The notes below the pieces were generated by a model, which worked only from the letters and a program-made list of their open reading frames with translations, did not search any database and was not told where the DNA came from. Positions 18,749-27,944 of a stretch of 64,000 nt of DNA are shown piece by piece. This stretch comes from Streptomyces triculaminicus (lineage in GTDB: Bacteria > Actinomycetota > Actinomycetes > Streptomycetales > Streptomycetaceae). How positions within the stretch are numbered: the stretch's first letter is position 1; the number at the start of each line of letters is the position of its first letter. The position numbers and the translations under genes were made by a program. The stretch lies in assembly GCF_017349075.1 (NCBI RefSeq), contig NZ_JAFMOF010000002.1, forward strand, positions 62,001 to 126,000, written 5' to 3'.

Positions 18749-19037
18749 AAGATCCTCCGAATGGGAGCGATGAGGGGGGTTGACCAGGAATCACTGATCA
18801 TGTGTGGTGCTGGGTGATTACAAACCGTTGCGTAGGCAACACGCAATCTACGCGCGTCAATGTCCGGTGCGGGCGGGGCAGTTGTCAAGAGGTCGCGGGT
18901 ATTCCGCTTGGCTGGGTCCGACGCCGGGCCCATGAACCGGGCGGCACGGGACGAAACCCGTCTACGCTGGAGCCTCGCGCGCCCCGACCACCGACGCAAC
19001 CCGGGCGCGGCCGAACCGACGAGGAGATACCCCCCTG
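18749..19037. promoter_or_regulatory. Divergent intergenic region with inverted repeats
   Basis: Between the nuclease and the gene at 19038. It holds the inverted repeats TTGCGT (18828-18833) / ACGCAA (18841-18846) and AATCAC (18789) / GTGATT (18815), either of which could be an operator. The rest shows no gene. The segment 18790-18860 is AT-richer than its surroundings, as promoters are. Confidence 0.35.
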
Positions 19038-20555
19038 ATGTCCGGAGACCGCCCGACCATGCCGCCGGTGCGGCTCCCCTCCGACGCGGAGCTCGCGCGG
19101 GACGCGCTCAGCGCACCGCTGTTCGCGCGCGCCGCGAAGCTCGCCCGCTGGGCGGCCGAGGGCACCCCGGTCGGCGCGGGCGGCGAACTGCTCGCCGGAC
19201 AGCTCCGGACCGCCACCGAACTGCTCGGCCTGGCGGACGAGGAGGACGGCACGACCTACACCGCCGAGGCCTGGCAGCTCGCGCTCGACACCGGACTGGT
19301 GGAGTTCACGGAGGAGCCGGAGGCGGAGCACGCGGCCGGCGGTGAGGCCGACGAGGACGAGCCCTCCGGCACCGCCCGCGTCGGCGAGGAACTCGCCACG
19401 CTCACCTCCGGCAGCCCCGAGGACATCCTCGAGATCTGGCTCGCCGGCCTCGAGACCGTCCTGGCCGACGCCGCCACGCCCGACCTCGGCGACCTCGTCG
19501 ACCAGCTCGACGAGACCGGGGACATCGACCTCGACTCCATCGACTGGAACCCCGAGGAGGAGGCCGACTTCCTCGACGGCATCCTCGGCAACCTCTACCT
19601 CCTCACCGCCCTCGACGAGGGCGAGGCCGGCCGGCCCGTACCGCTGCCCGCGCTCGCCGCCTCCCTGATCGTCCCGGACGACATGGACGAGCCCACGGAC
19701 GACGTCCTCGAAGAGGTCTCCGACGCGATGATGCGGCTCGACGACCAGTTCCGGCTGCTCGAGCCGACCGGCCTGGTGAGCTACCGGCCGGTCGACGAGT
19801 CCCTCATCGAGGAGATCGACGGAGAGGGCCACATCCGCGAGTCCGTCGACGGCGTGACCTGCGACCTCCCCGAGGACGAGGACGTCAGCCGCTACGGCAT
19901 GGTCGCCCTCACCCCCCTCGGCCTGTACGGCGTACGGGCCCGCATGCTCGACGCCGGCATCGACGCCCCCGCCGTCGGCGACCTCGCCGAGGCCGACGCG
20001 AACGCCCTCCTCGCCGCGCTCCCCGGCCACCCCGAGGGCCTGGCCCGCACCGAGACCGAGCTGTGGCTCGCCCGCCGCGCCCCGCTGGACGCGGCCCGCG
20101 AACTCCTCGCCGCCGCACACGGCGCGGACGAGGACGCCCCCCGCCGCCGCCTCGCCTGCCAGCAGACGCTCTCCCTCCTCGGCGCCGAGGCCGAGCCCGC
20201 CCTGCGCGAGGTCCTCGACGACCCCCAGCTCGGCGGCCTCGCCCGCGTCTGGCTCGCCGAGCGCGGCGCGGCCGACATCCCCGAGCCCGGCGAGGCGATG
20301 GTCTTCTGGCTGACCATCGACACGATCGCCGCACAGCTGGCGGCGCGCGGCGACGACGCCGTGGCGGAGTCGGAGGAGCTGCGGGGCCTGGTCATCGGCG
20401 TCGTGAGCGGCCACAGCGGCTTCTTCGACGCCGCGTGGCGGGTGGACCACCCGGCGACGGCGGAGGTCCTGGAGGCCATGGGGCGCCTGCACCCCGACAA
20501 GAAGACGGCGAAGGAAGCCCGCAAGGCCGCGTTCAAGGCACGCTCGCGCCGCTAG
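19038..20555 (+). CDS. Acidic hypothetical protein, paralogue of the 41657 gene
   Basis: A 505-residue cytosolic protein of unknown function. An N-terminal AAKLARWAAEG helix pair is followed by a very acidic central region (about residues 90-260, rich in Asp/Glu) and a C-terminal alpha-helical, HEAT-like part with ARVWLAERG and WRVDHPATAEVLEAMGRLHPD. The same architecture, with AVRLARWAADE near the start and LLWLAEHEG and AAHPDPALAKAVRRAAF at the end, occurs in the protein at 41657. The ATG follows a purine-rich stretch (GAGGAGA, 19018-19024). The operon partner is unknown. Confidence 0.8.
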   Translation: MSGDRPTMPPVRLPSDAELARDALSAPLFARAAKLARWAAEGTPVGAGGELLAGQLRTATELLGLADEEDGTTYTAEAWQLALDTGLVEFTEEPEAEHAAGGEADEDEPSGTARVGEELATLTSGSPEDILEIWLAGLETVLADAATPDLGDLVDQLDETGDIDLDSIDWNPEEEADFLDGILGNLYLLTALDEGEAGRPVPLPALAASLIVPDDMDEPTDDVLEEVSDAMMRLDDQFRLLEPTGLVSYRPVDESLIEEIDGEGHIRESVDGVTCDLPEDEDVSRYGMVALTPLGLYGVRARMLDAGIDAPAVGDLAEADANALLAALPGHPEGLARTETELWLARRAPLDAARELLAAAHGADEDAPRRRLACQQTLSLLGAEAEPALREVLDDPQLGGLARVWLAERGAADIPEPGEAMVFWLTIDTIAAQLAARGDDAVAESEELRGLVIGVVSGHSGFFDAAWRVDHPATAEVLEAMGRLHPDKKTAKEARKAAFKARSRR

Positions 20556-20933
20556 GCGCTGCGCTTGGCTTGCGGGGTCGTGCGGGGGCCTCGGGGCGGC
20601 CGGCGCGCCCGCCGCGCTGTGGCGCGGTCGTGTCGCGGGCCGTCGCGTGCGGCGGTTGGGCACCGCCGGTCCGCGCCGCGGGGGTTTCGCGCCGTCGCGG
20701 CGGGAGTTGTCGCCCGGCCCGTGCTTGCGGGGCCGGGGCCGGGCGGCGGCCCCCTCCGGGCCCGGCCTCGCGCGCCGCTCGTGCCCGTCGTGGCGGGAGT
20801 TGTTGGTCGGCGCGGGTCGCAATCAGGCCGTCGCATCGGTGCATAGGTGTGTTCATCGGGTGTTCCACGGGCAACGGGACCGTAGCGACGGCGTCCCGGG
20901 CGGTCCGGGGCCGTATCGCCCCGGGAGATGACG
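20556..20933. repeat. 378-base intergenic region with a 93-base-spaced repeat and a PHO box
   Basis: No gene is seen. A 19-base motif of the form GTCGyGGCGGGAGTTGTyG occurs at 20694-20712 and again at 20787-20805, 93 bases apart, in extremely GC-rich palindromic sequence. The same core facing the same way looks like a duplicated intergenic element. The end of the region (20849-20870) is a PHO box. Confidence 0.5.
20849..20870 (+). promoter_or_regulatory. PHO box (PhoP-binding direct repeat)
   Basis: Two tandem 11-base units, GTGTTCATCGG and GTGTTCCACGG, match the Streptomyces PHO-box pattern of 11-base direct repeats with a conserved TTCA/TTCC core. They lie 64 bases upstream of a PhoX-like phosphatase, which makes phosphate-starvation control by PhoR-PhoP likely. 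Confidence 0.75.
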
Positions 20934-22379
20934 ATGAGCATGGGCTTCAGCCGAAGAGAGTTCGCCAGGCGGTCCGCCCTCGTCGGGGCCGGTGTGGCCC
21001 TGACCGGCAGCGTCGGGGCGCTGGCGAGCGCGCCGGGCGCCCTCGCCGCCGAGCCGGACGCCGCCGCCGGCCCCGGCCGGCTCGGGTACGGGCCGCTGCG
21101 GCCCGACCCGGCCGGTCTCCTCGCGCTGCCCGCCGGCTTCTCCTACCGCGTGGTGACGCGCACCGGCGTCACCAGGCTCGAGTCGGGGGAGTCCACCCCG
21201 TCCAACCACGACGGCACCGCCGCGTTCGCGGGGCCGCGCGGCCGGACCCTGCTGGTCAACAACCATGAGCTCAAGGGCCCCCGGCCGGGCTGGAAGCACC
21301 CCGTACCGCTGGCCGAGGGGCTCGTCTACGACCCGGCCGCGGCCGGCGGCTGCACCGTCGTCGAGGTCGCCGGGCACGGCGACCACGTGGCCGAGTGGGT
21401 CGGCATCGCCGGTACGTCCACCAACTGCGCGGGCGGCAGCACCCCGTGGGGGACCTGGCTGACCTGTGAGGAGACCGAGGACAGGGCCGGCCAGAACGGG
21501 ATGACGAAGGATCACGGCTACGTCTTCGAGGTCGACCCGCACGACCGGCGAGCCAACCGCGCCCCCAAGCCGGTCAAGGCGCTGGGCCGTTACGCCCACG
21601 AGGCCGTCGTCGTCGACCCCGGCCGCGGTCACCTCTACCTCACCGAGGACGCCGCCGGTCCCAACGGGCTCTTCTACCGCTGGACGCCGCCGCGCGGATT
21701 CCGGCACGGGCGCGGCCGGCTGCGGACCCTCGCCGACGACGCCGGCGTGCTGCAGGCCTTCAGGTGCTTCGACTCCGGCGGCCGGTTCGTGGACGACCTG
21801 TCCCGGGCCGCGCGCGTCGGCACGGTCTACGGCGTGGACTGGGCGGACGTACCCGACCGCGACGCGAGGTCCGTCCCCGTGCGCAAGCAGTTCGCGGCCG
21901 GCGCGGTCACCCGGGCGCGCAAGCTCGAGGGCATGTGGTGGGGCGACGGCGGCGTGTACGTGGTGTCGTCCTTCGCCCGGGAGGAGAGCCCGGTCCAGCA
22001 CGACGGCCAGGTGTGGTTCTACGACCCGCGCCGCCGGACGCTGACGCTCAAGGTGCTGCTCGGCGTCAACAAGGACCCGGGCCGCGACGGCGCCTTCGAC
22101 GGCCCGGACAACATCACCGTCTCGCCGTACGGCGGCCTGGTGATCGCCGAGGACGGCGAGGGCGTACAGCACCTGTTCGGCGCCCTCGACGACGGGCGCA
22201 CGTACCCGATCGCGCGCAACGAGCTGAACATAGGCACGCCCCAGAAGCCGGAGTTCAGCGAGTTCACCGGGGTGACCTTCTCGCCGGACGGGCGGACGCT
22301 GTTCGCCAACATCCAGGAGCCCGGCATCATGCTCGCGATCACCGGGCCGTGGCGGCGGCAGGGGCGCCGGGAATCCTGA
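20934..22379 (+). CDS. PhoX-like (DUF839) Tat-secreted phosphatase
   Basis: A 481-residue exported protein with a classic twin-arginine signal (FSRREFARRSALVGAG) followed by a hydrophobic stretch and cleavage near AAEP. The DUF839/PhoX beta-propeller body has ESTPSNHDGTA, LVNNHELKGP, WGTWLTCEETED, EGMWWGDGGVYVVSS, FDGPDNITVSPYGGLVIAEDG and FSEFTGVTFSPDGRTLF-like segments. These are Ca/Fe-binding and active-site regions of PhoX alkaline phosphatases. The third-codon ATG (20934) has the best-placed ribosome site (GGAG six bases upstream). The PHO box upstream supports a role in phosphate scavenging. Confidence 0.88.
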   Translation: MSMGFSRREFARRSALVGAGVALTGSVGALASAPGALAAEPDAAAGPGRLGYGPLRPDPAGLLALPAGFSYRVVTRTGVTRLESGESTPSNHDGTAAFAGPRGRTLLVNNHELKGPRPGWKHPVPLAEGLVYDPAAAGGCTVVEVAGHGDHVAEWVGIAGTSTNCAGGSTPWGTWLTCEETEDRAGQNGMTKDHGYVFEVDPHDRRANRAPKPVKALGRYAHEAVVVDPGRGHLYLTEDAAGPNGLFYRWTPPRGFRHGRGRLRTLADDAGVLQAFRCFDSGGRFVDDLSRAARVGTVYGVDWADVPDRDARSVPVRKQFAAGAVTRARKLEGMWWGDGGVYVVSSFAREESPVQHDGQVWFYDPRRRTLTLKVLLGVNKDPGRDGAFDGPDNITVSPYGGLVIAEDGEGVQHLFGALDDGRTYPIARNELNIGTPQKPEFSEFTGVTFSPDGRTLFANIQEPGIMLAITGPWRRQGRRES

Positions 22380-22403
22380 CGCCCCGGTGATGTTGAAGAG
22401 GAG

Positions 22404-23414
22404 GTGACTCCTCTCCGGCTCTCCGTCCTCGACCGCTCCCGCACCCGGCGGGGGCGGGAGCCGGGCGAGGCGCTGCGCGCGACCGTGCGGTTCGCGCGGG
22501 AGGCGGAGGCACTGGGCTACCACCGGTTCTGGGTGGCGGAGCACCACAGCGTGCCGGGGGTCGCCGGGTCGGCGCCGACCGTGCTCGCGGCGGCGGTGGC
22601 CTCGGCGACCTCGCGCATCCGGGTCGGCACGGGCGGGGTGATGCTGCCCAACCACCGGCCGCTGGTGGTCGCCGAGCAGTTCGGGGTGCTGGAGTCGCTC
22701 TTCCCCGGCCGGATCGACATGGGGCTCGGCCGGTCGGTGGGGTTCACGGACGGCATCCGGCGGGCGCTGGGCACCGGGAAGGAGGCGATGGGGGGCTTCG
22801 ACGAGCAACTGGCGGAGCTCGCCGAGTGGTTCGGCGGGGGCGGGCGCCGCTTCCCCGGGGTGCACGCCTTTCCCGCCGAGGGGCTGCGGGTGCCGCTGTT
22901 CGTGCTGGCCAACGACGCGGGGGCCGAGGTCGCGGCCCGGGCCGGGGCCGCCCTGGTCGTCGGGGGCATGACGGGCGGCGAGGCGACGGCCGCGGCGATC
23001 GGGCGGTACCGTGCGGCCTTCACGCCCTCGCCGTGGCGGGACGAGCCGTACGTGGTCGTCGCGGGCAACGTCGCGGTGGCGGACACCCGGGAGGCCGCCC
23101 GGCGGCTGCTCGTCCCCGAGGCATGGGCGCTGGCCCACTCCCGCACCCACGGAGCGTTCCCACCGCTGCGGCCGGCCGAGGAGATCGAGGCGCTGGACAT
23201 GACGGACCGGGAGCGGACGTTCTTCGAGGACGCGCTGCGCGGGCACGTCCACGGCACGGAGGAGGACGTGGCCGCCGCCCTCACCGCCCTGGTGCGGCGG
23301 ACCGCCGCCGACGAGGTGCTGATCACCACCAGCTCGTACGACACCGGCGCGCTGCTCGACTCCTACCGGAGGCTGGCCGGAATACCGCTGCCCGGCGGCA
23401 CATCCGGGACGTAA
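22404..23414 (+). CDS. LLM-class flavin-dependent oxidoreductase (luciferase-like)
   Basis: A 336-residue TIM-barrel monooxygenase of the bacterial luciferase-like family using FMNH2 or F420. It carries EAEALGYHRFWVAEHHSVPGVAGSAPTVLAA, the MLPNHRPLVVAEQFGVLESLFPGRIDMGLGR core and a C-terminal ADEVLITTSSYD element. The start is GTG at 22404 after an AGAGGAG tract, 24 bases behind the PhoX-like gene, so the two may be co-transcribed. Substrate unknown. Confidence 0.87.
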   Translation: MTPLRLSVLDRSRTRRGREPGEALRATVRFAREAEALGYHRFWVAEHHSVPGVAGSAPTVLAAAVASATSRIRVGTGGVMLPNHRPLVVAEQFGVLESLFPGRIDMGLGRSVGFTDGIRRALGTGKEAMGGFDEQLAELAEWFGGGGRRFPGVHAFPAEGLRVPLFVLANDAGAEVAARAGAALVVGGMTGGEATAAAIGRYRAAFTPSPWRDEPYVVVAGNVAVADTREAARRLLVPEAWALAHSRTHGAFPPLRPAEEIEALDMTDRERTFFEDALRGHVHGTEEDVAAALTALVRRTAADEVLITTSSYDTGALLDSYRRLAGIPLPGGTSGT

Positions 23415-23490
23415 GGGCGATCCTTCCCCCGCCTGCCGCTGCCCGGCGTTCGGTCTTCGGCAGCTGACCCCCGGCCGCAGGCCATGGCGA

Positions 23491-23526
23491 AGCGGGCCCG
23501 GATCGTGAAGACGATCCGGGCCCGCT
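23491..23526. terminator. Perfect 16-bp bidirectional hairpin
   Basis: Arms 23491-23506 and 23511-23526 are exact complements with a GAAG tetraloop, placed between two convergent genes. Confidence 0.88.
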
Positions 23527-23553
23527 CGTCATGGCCTCGCGGCTGCGCGGCGC

Positions 23554-24723
23554 CTACAGCGCCTGCGCGGCCGGCTGCACCAGGTCGCGGACCGTCTTGG
23601 CCTTGACGTAGTCGCCGATGGCCGTCATCTCCCACTCGCCCGAGAACTGACGGATGAACTTGCACATGAGGACGCCCGTCTTCGGCTCGGACCCGGTCAG
23701 GTCGAAGCGGACGAGCTCCTCGCCGGTCTGGGCGTCGAGGAGGCGGCAGTAGGCCTTGGCGACCTCGGTGAACTTCTGGCCGTTGAACGAGCTGACCGTG
23801 AAGACCAGGCCCGTCACCTCCGGCGGCAGGCCGCCCATGTGGACGGTGATGGTCTCGTCGTCGCCCGAGCCGTCGCCGGTGAGGTTGTCGCCCGAGTGCT
23901 GGATGGTGCCGCCCAGGATCTGCAGCCGGCCGAAGTAGCAGGCGTCGATCATGTTGCGCTCGGGGCCGTAGGCGATGACCGAGGCGTCCAGGTCGATGGC
24001 CCGGCTGTTCCAGGCGGGCTCCCAGCCCAGGCCCATCCGCACCGAACGGGTCAGCGGCTGCCCGCCCTTGACCAGGGAGACCGTCTCGTTCTTGCGGAGG
24101 TTCACCCGGCCCTTGTCGAGGTTGACCTTGCCGGGCGCGGCGGGCGCGGCCGGAACGGCGGGCGCGTGCAGCGGCGCCGGGGGAGCGGTGGCGGGCATGG
24201 GCGGGACGGCCGCCGGGGCCGGCTCCTCGACGCTCACGCCGAAGTCCGTGGCGATGCCCGCGAGGCCGTCGGCGTACCCCTGGCCGACCGCCCGGACCTT
24301 CCACGCGCCGTTGCGGCGGTAGACCTCCACGACCAGCAGCGCCGTCTCCGTGCCCAGCCGGGGCGGGGTGAACGTGGCGAGCACCGAACCGTCGTCGGCG
24401 TTGCGGACGGTCGCGGTCGGCTCGATGCCGGCGAAGGTGGCGCCCTGGGCGTCCGGGCTCGCCGTGACCACGATCTTCTCGATGGCGGCCGGGACGGCCG
24501 CGGTGTCGACGGTGATCGCGTCGGGCGTGGCGCCGGACGCGGCCCGGTGGCTCACGCCCGGGCCGCTGGGCTGGTTGTAGAAGACGAAGTCGTCGTCGGA
24601 GCGCACCTTGCCGTCGGCGGTGAGCAGCAGGCCCGACACGTCGAGCCGCACCGGGGCGGTGACGTCCACCGTCACACGGGCGACGGAGAGGGGGATGTTC
24701 GAGCCAGGTGTCATAGCGGTCAT
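23554..24723 (-). CDS. Double TerD-domain stress protein
   Basis: A 389-residue protein with two TerD (calcium-binding, tellurite-resistance/general stress) domains in one chain. The first (about residues 5-170) has SDDDFVFYNQPSGPG and LLVVEVYRRNGAWKVRAVGQGYADGL. The second (about 205-385) has NLRKNETVSLVK, MGLGWEP, GDGSGDDETI and KFIRQFSGEWEMTAIGDYVKA. An Ala/Pro linker of about 30 residues joins them. The Asp-rich GxGDDE-type loops bind Ca2+ in TerD proteins. Start at 24723 or three codons later. Streptomycetes have many TerD paralogues; the function here is inferred as stress or developmental. Confidence 0.88.
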   Translation of the reverse strand: MTAMTPGSNIPLSVARVTVDVTAPVRLDVSGLLLTADGKVRSDDDFVFYNQPSGPGVSHRAASGATPDAITVDTAAVPAAIEKIVVTASPDAQGATFAGIEPTATVRNADDGSVLATFTPPRLGTETALLVVEVYRRNGAWKVRAVGQGYADGLAGIATDFGVSVEEPAPAAVPPMPATAPPAPLHAPAVPAAPAAPGKVNLDKGRVNLRKNETVSLVKGGQPLTRSVRMGLGWEPAWNSRAIDLDASVIAYGPERNMIDACYFGRLQILGGTIQHSGDNLTGDGSGDDETITVHMGGLPPEVTGLVFTVSSFNGQKFTEVAKAYCRLLDAQTGEELVRFDLTGSEPKTGVLMCKFIRQFSGEWEMTAIGDYVKAKTVRDLVQPAAQAL

Positions 24724-24856
24724 GTCCCGGGTAACGAGTCATGGGGCTTTACGGTTCCATGACCCGGGGCCCGAAGAGTGGAGGGGGAATATTCGAACGG
24801 CCGGGGCGGCTGGAATGGACGCATCCGTATCTCGATCTTGACTGTGGGGGGACATC

Positions 24857-25996
24857 GTGACTTTCGCGCAGGGCACCGTCGCCGAGGGGTTCGAGCCGGT
24901 ACGCGAGGCCTTCGAGGCCACGCTGGCGCAGGAGCGCGCCGGGCACTCCGCGCAACTGGCCGCCTATGTCGGCGGACGGCGGGTCGTGGACCTGTGGGGC
25001 GGACCGGGGATCACGGGGGACTCGCTCACCGGAGTGTTCTCCTCCACCAAGGGCGCGGCACATCTGACCGTGGCGCTGCTGGTCCAGGACGGCACGCTGG
25101 AGCTGGACAAGGAGGTACGTCACTACTGGCCCGAGTTCGGCGCCGCGGGCAAGGAGGACGTCACCCTGCGGGACCTGATGTCCCATCGCGCCGGCGTGAT
25201 CGGCGTCGACGGCGGCTTCACCGCCGAGGAACTGGCCGACGACCGGGCCCTCGCCCGGCGGCTGGCCGCCCAGCGTCCCTACTGGCGGCCCGGCACCGCC
25301 TTCGGCTACCACGCCTATGTCATCGGGGCCCTGACCGGCGAGATCGTCCGGCGCGCGACGGGCGCCACCCTCCAGGAGGTCTACGAGACGCGGGTCCGGG
25401 CCCCGTACGGCATCGACCTCTACCTCGGCCTGCCCGAGGAGCACGAGCACCGGTTCCTCGACATCCAGCCCATGGACCCCACGCCCGAGCAGAAGCGCGC
25501 CCTGGCGGAGACGGAGCCCGGCGCCCACAGCTGGGGCGGCATCGCCTTCAACCGCCACCACGTGGTGCCCACGGACCTGGAGTCCCTGCCCAACTCCCGG
25601 GCGGTCCGCGCCGCCGGGCCCGCCTCGGTGGGCGGCATCGGCTCCGCGCGCGGCCTGGCGCGCATGTACGCGGCCGCCATCAGCGAGGTCGACGGCAGGG
25701 CGCCGCTGCTGACGCCCACGACGGCGGCCGAGTTCGCCCAGCCGCACTCGACCGGCCACGACCTGGTGCTGGGCTCGCACAACGTGTTCGGGCTGGGCTT
25801 CGCCTCCTCGTCGGCCGACTACCCCTTCCTCGGGGCGCGGTCTTTCGGGCACAGCGGCGCGGCCGGGTCGCAGGCGCTCGCCGACCCCAGCACCGGTATG
25901 GCCTTCGGCTACACCCGGCGCCGCTTCGCCTTCCCCGGCGGCGCCGCTCCCGAGACGGCGGTGCTGATCAAGGCCGTGCACGACTGCATCGGCTGA
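24857..25996 (+). CDS. Serine hydrolase (class C beta-lactamase / EstB-like)
   Basis: A 379-residue serine beta-lactamase-fold esterase. The nucleophile is in SSTKG (S-x-x-K, about residue 64), the Tyr motif appears as FGYHAYV (a Y-x-A form instead of Y-x-N) and the third motif as FGHSGAAG. LMSHRAGV near residue 108 is typical of the family. It has no signal peptide, so it is a cytosolic esterase or amidase more than a lactamase. GTG 24857 follows a GGGGGG ribosome site. Confidence 0.88.
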   Translation: MTFAQGTVAEGFEPVREAFEATLAQERAGHSAQLAAYVGGRRVVDLWGGPGITGDSLTGVFSSTKGAAHLTVALLVQDGTLELDKEVRHYWPEFGAAGKEDVTLRDLMSHRAGVIGVDGGFTAEELADDRALARRLAAQRPYWRPGTAFGYHAYVIGALTGEIVRRATGATLQEVYETRVRAPYGIDLYLGLPEEHEHRFLDIQPMDPTPEQKRALAETEPGAHSWGGIAFNRHHVVPTDLESLPNSRAVRAAGPASVGGIGSARGLARMYAAAISEVDGRAPLLTPTTAAEFAQPHSTGHDLVLGSHNVFGLGFASSSADYPFLGARSFGHSGAAGSQALADPSTGMAFGYTRRRFAFPGGAAPETAVLIKAVHDCIG

Positions 25997-26000
25997 CCTC

Positions 26001-26031
26001 CGCGCCGGCGGACGTCGCGTCCGCCGGCGCG
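26001..26031. terminator. Perfect 14-bp hairpin between convergent genes
   Basis: Arms 26001-26014 and 26018-26031 pair exactly around a TCG loop, between the serine hydrolase and the response regulator. Confidence 0.85.
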
Positions 26032-26045
26032 GGAGCGGGCCCAGG

Positions 26046-26705
26046 TCAGCGGGGGGAGACGAAACCGCACTCGTAGGCGGCGATGACCGCCTGGGTGCGG
26101 TCGCGCACCCCCAGCTTGGCCAGCACCGCCGCCACGTGCGACTTGACCGTCGCCGCGCCCACGTCCATCCGTTCGGCGATCTCGGCGTTCGACAGGCCGG
26201 CCGTCATCAGCTCGAGCACCTCGCTCTCGCGTACCGACAGCCGCTCGCGCAGCCTGCGCGCCGCGTCGTCCGCCCGCCGGACGGTGTGGGCGGCGGCCAG
26301 CGCCCGTACCGCCGAGGGGAAGAGCAGCGAGTCGCTGCGGGCCACCACCCGTACGGCCTGCACCAGTTCGTCGGCGCCCGCTCGCTTGAGGAGGAAGCCG
26401 GAGGCGCCGGCGCGCAGGGCGTCGTACACGTAGCTGTCGTTCTCGAAGGTGGTGACGACGATGACGCGCGGCGGCGTGTCCATGGTGGCCAGGATGCGTT
26501 CGGTGGCCCGGATGCCGTCGACCTCGGGCATCCGCACGTCCATCAGCACGATGTCGGGGCGCGTCTCGCGCACCAGCGACACGGCCTCCGCGCCGGTGGT
26601 GGCCTCGCCGACGACCTCCAGCCCCGGCTCGGCGCCCAGGATGGCCCGCAGGGCGGTGCGGACCAGGTGCTCGTCGTCGGCGAGCACGATACGTATCGGC
26701 GTCAC
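26046..26705 (-). CDS. NarL/FixJ-family response regulator
   Basis: A 219-residue two-component regulator. The receiver domain (1-125) has the acidic pair in LADDEHL, the phospho-acceptor Asp in DIVLMDVRMPEVDG, the Thr in VVTTFEND and the Lys in GFLLKRAGADEL. The LuxR-type HTH (about 150-215) has LSVRESEVLELMTAGLSNAEIA. It starts at GTG 26705, overlapping the kinase stop by four bases, so it pairs with that kinase. The receiver and HTH look intact even though the kinase frame is broken. Confidence 0.92.
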   Translation of the reverse strand: MTPIRIVLADDEHLVRTALRAILGAEPGLEVVGEATTGAEAVSLVRETRPDIVLMDVRMPEVDGIRATERILATMDTPPRVIVVTTFENDSYVYDALRAGASGFLLKRAGADELVQAVRVVARSDSLLFPSAVRALAAAHTVRRADDAARRLRERLSVRESEVLELMTAGLSNAEIAERMDVGAATVKSHVAAVLAKLGVRDRTQAVIAAYECGFVSPR

Positions 26706-27944
26706 CGGGCGTCCCCCCGCAGGGGCAGGCGCACCGACAGCCGCCATACGCCGTCGCGCTCGCCCGAGGCGGCGCTGCCGCGCAGCAGCCGGGCGCGCTC
26801 GGCGATGCCGGTCAGTCCGCGGCCGCCACCCGGGCGGCGGGGGGGCGGGCGGGCCGCACGGGGTTCTCCAAGGTGACCTCCAGGTCCTCGTCGTCCACAG
26901 TGATCCGCAGGCGTACGGGCACCCGGCCCGCGTGCCGCAGGGCGTTGCTGAGGCCTTCCTGCACGATCCGGTACGCCTCGCGGGAGACGACCGGCGGTAT
27001 CTTCTCAGGTCCCGGGGCGCGGCGCAGTCGACCTCGCCGCCCGCGGCGCGGGTGCGCCGCAGGAGGCCGTCCAGGCCGGCGAGGGTGGGGGCGGGCGCGG
27101 AGGAGGCGGGGCCGTCCTCGCGCAGCAGGCCGAGGACGGTGTCGAGTTCGCCGACCGCCTCGCGCGTGGTCTCCTCGATGGCGGCCAGGGCCTGCCGGGC
27201 GAACTCCGGGTCGCTGTCCATGACCCTGCGCGCGGCGCTCGCCTGCAGGGACACCGCGCTGAGCGCGTGCCCGACGGAGTCGTGCAGCTCCCGGGCCAGC
27301 CGGTTGCGCAGGGCCAGCCGCATGGCGTGCCGTTCGGCCTCGGCGAGGCGGTCGGCCGGCGTCGGCCCCAGCAGGACGGGGGCGCAGCGCGCCAGCAGGC
27401 TGCCGGCGGCCCAGGAGGTGGCGACGACCAGCGCCAGCAGTCCCAGCCCGGCCGCCGGGGCCAGTGCCAGTCCAGGGCCCCGGAAGAACGCGATCCAGCC
27501 GGTGTCGCGGGCCCGGCCGTGGTCGCCCAGCAGGGGAAGGACGAGCAGGTACAGCGCGGCGGGCGGGGTGGCCAGCGACATCCCGCTGACGATCCCGCCG
27601 GTCAGCAGGTGCAGCACGTACCAGGCCGCCGTGCGCACCCGCGCCGCCCACGACCGGCTGGGCCGGGGGTCAAGCTCCTCCTTCGGCACCCCGCACAGCG
27701 CCCGCACGGCGCCGCCCATCAGCGGCCGTGCGAGCGGGTAGAGCCCCATGACGGCGGCGGGCGGGAGGGCCAGCGCGAAGGTGGCGAACTGCCAGCCTAT
27801 GGAGGGGCTCATGAAGATGCTGGTGCCGGGCACGAAAAACGCCAGCACGGTGTTCGCCAGCAGGTAGGAGGGCATCAGCAGCGCGCCGCCGAGCAGTTGG
27901 TGCACCCAGCGCAGCCGGGCCCGGCTGCCCAGCGTCGCGCGCAT
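26702..27944 (-). pseudogene. Sensor histidine kinase (NarL-partner type), two apparent frameshifts
   Basis: The kinase for the adjacent regulator. It has an N-terminal membrane part with about five hydrophobic segments, then a HisKA_3 domain with the phospho-His in LARELHDSVGHALSAVSL. The reading frame then shifts by one missing base near 27001-27010, where the ATPase part (EKIPPVVSREAYRIVQEGLSNALRHAG) resumes in another frame. It shifts again in the seven-base G run at 26839-26845, after which GLTGIAERARLLRG reaches a stop overlapping the regulator start. Joined, the pieces give a normal full-length kinase. Both shifts are one-base deletions, so sequencing error is as likely as a true pseudogene. 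Start uncertain: ATG 27944 or GTG 27968. Confidence 0.8.

Noticed and set aside
16892..18817. Plus-strand frame of 641 codons opposite the nuclease.
   Set aside because: The nuclease motifs and signal peptide are clear on the minus strand; the opposite frame shows no domain.
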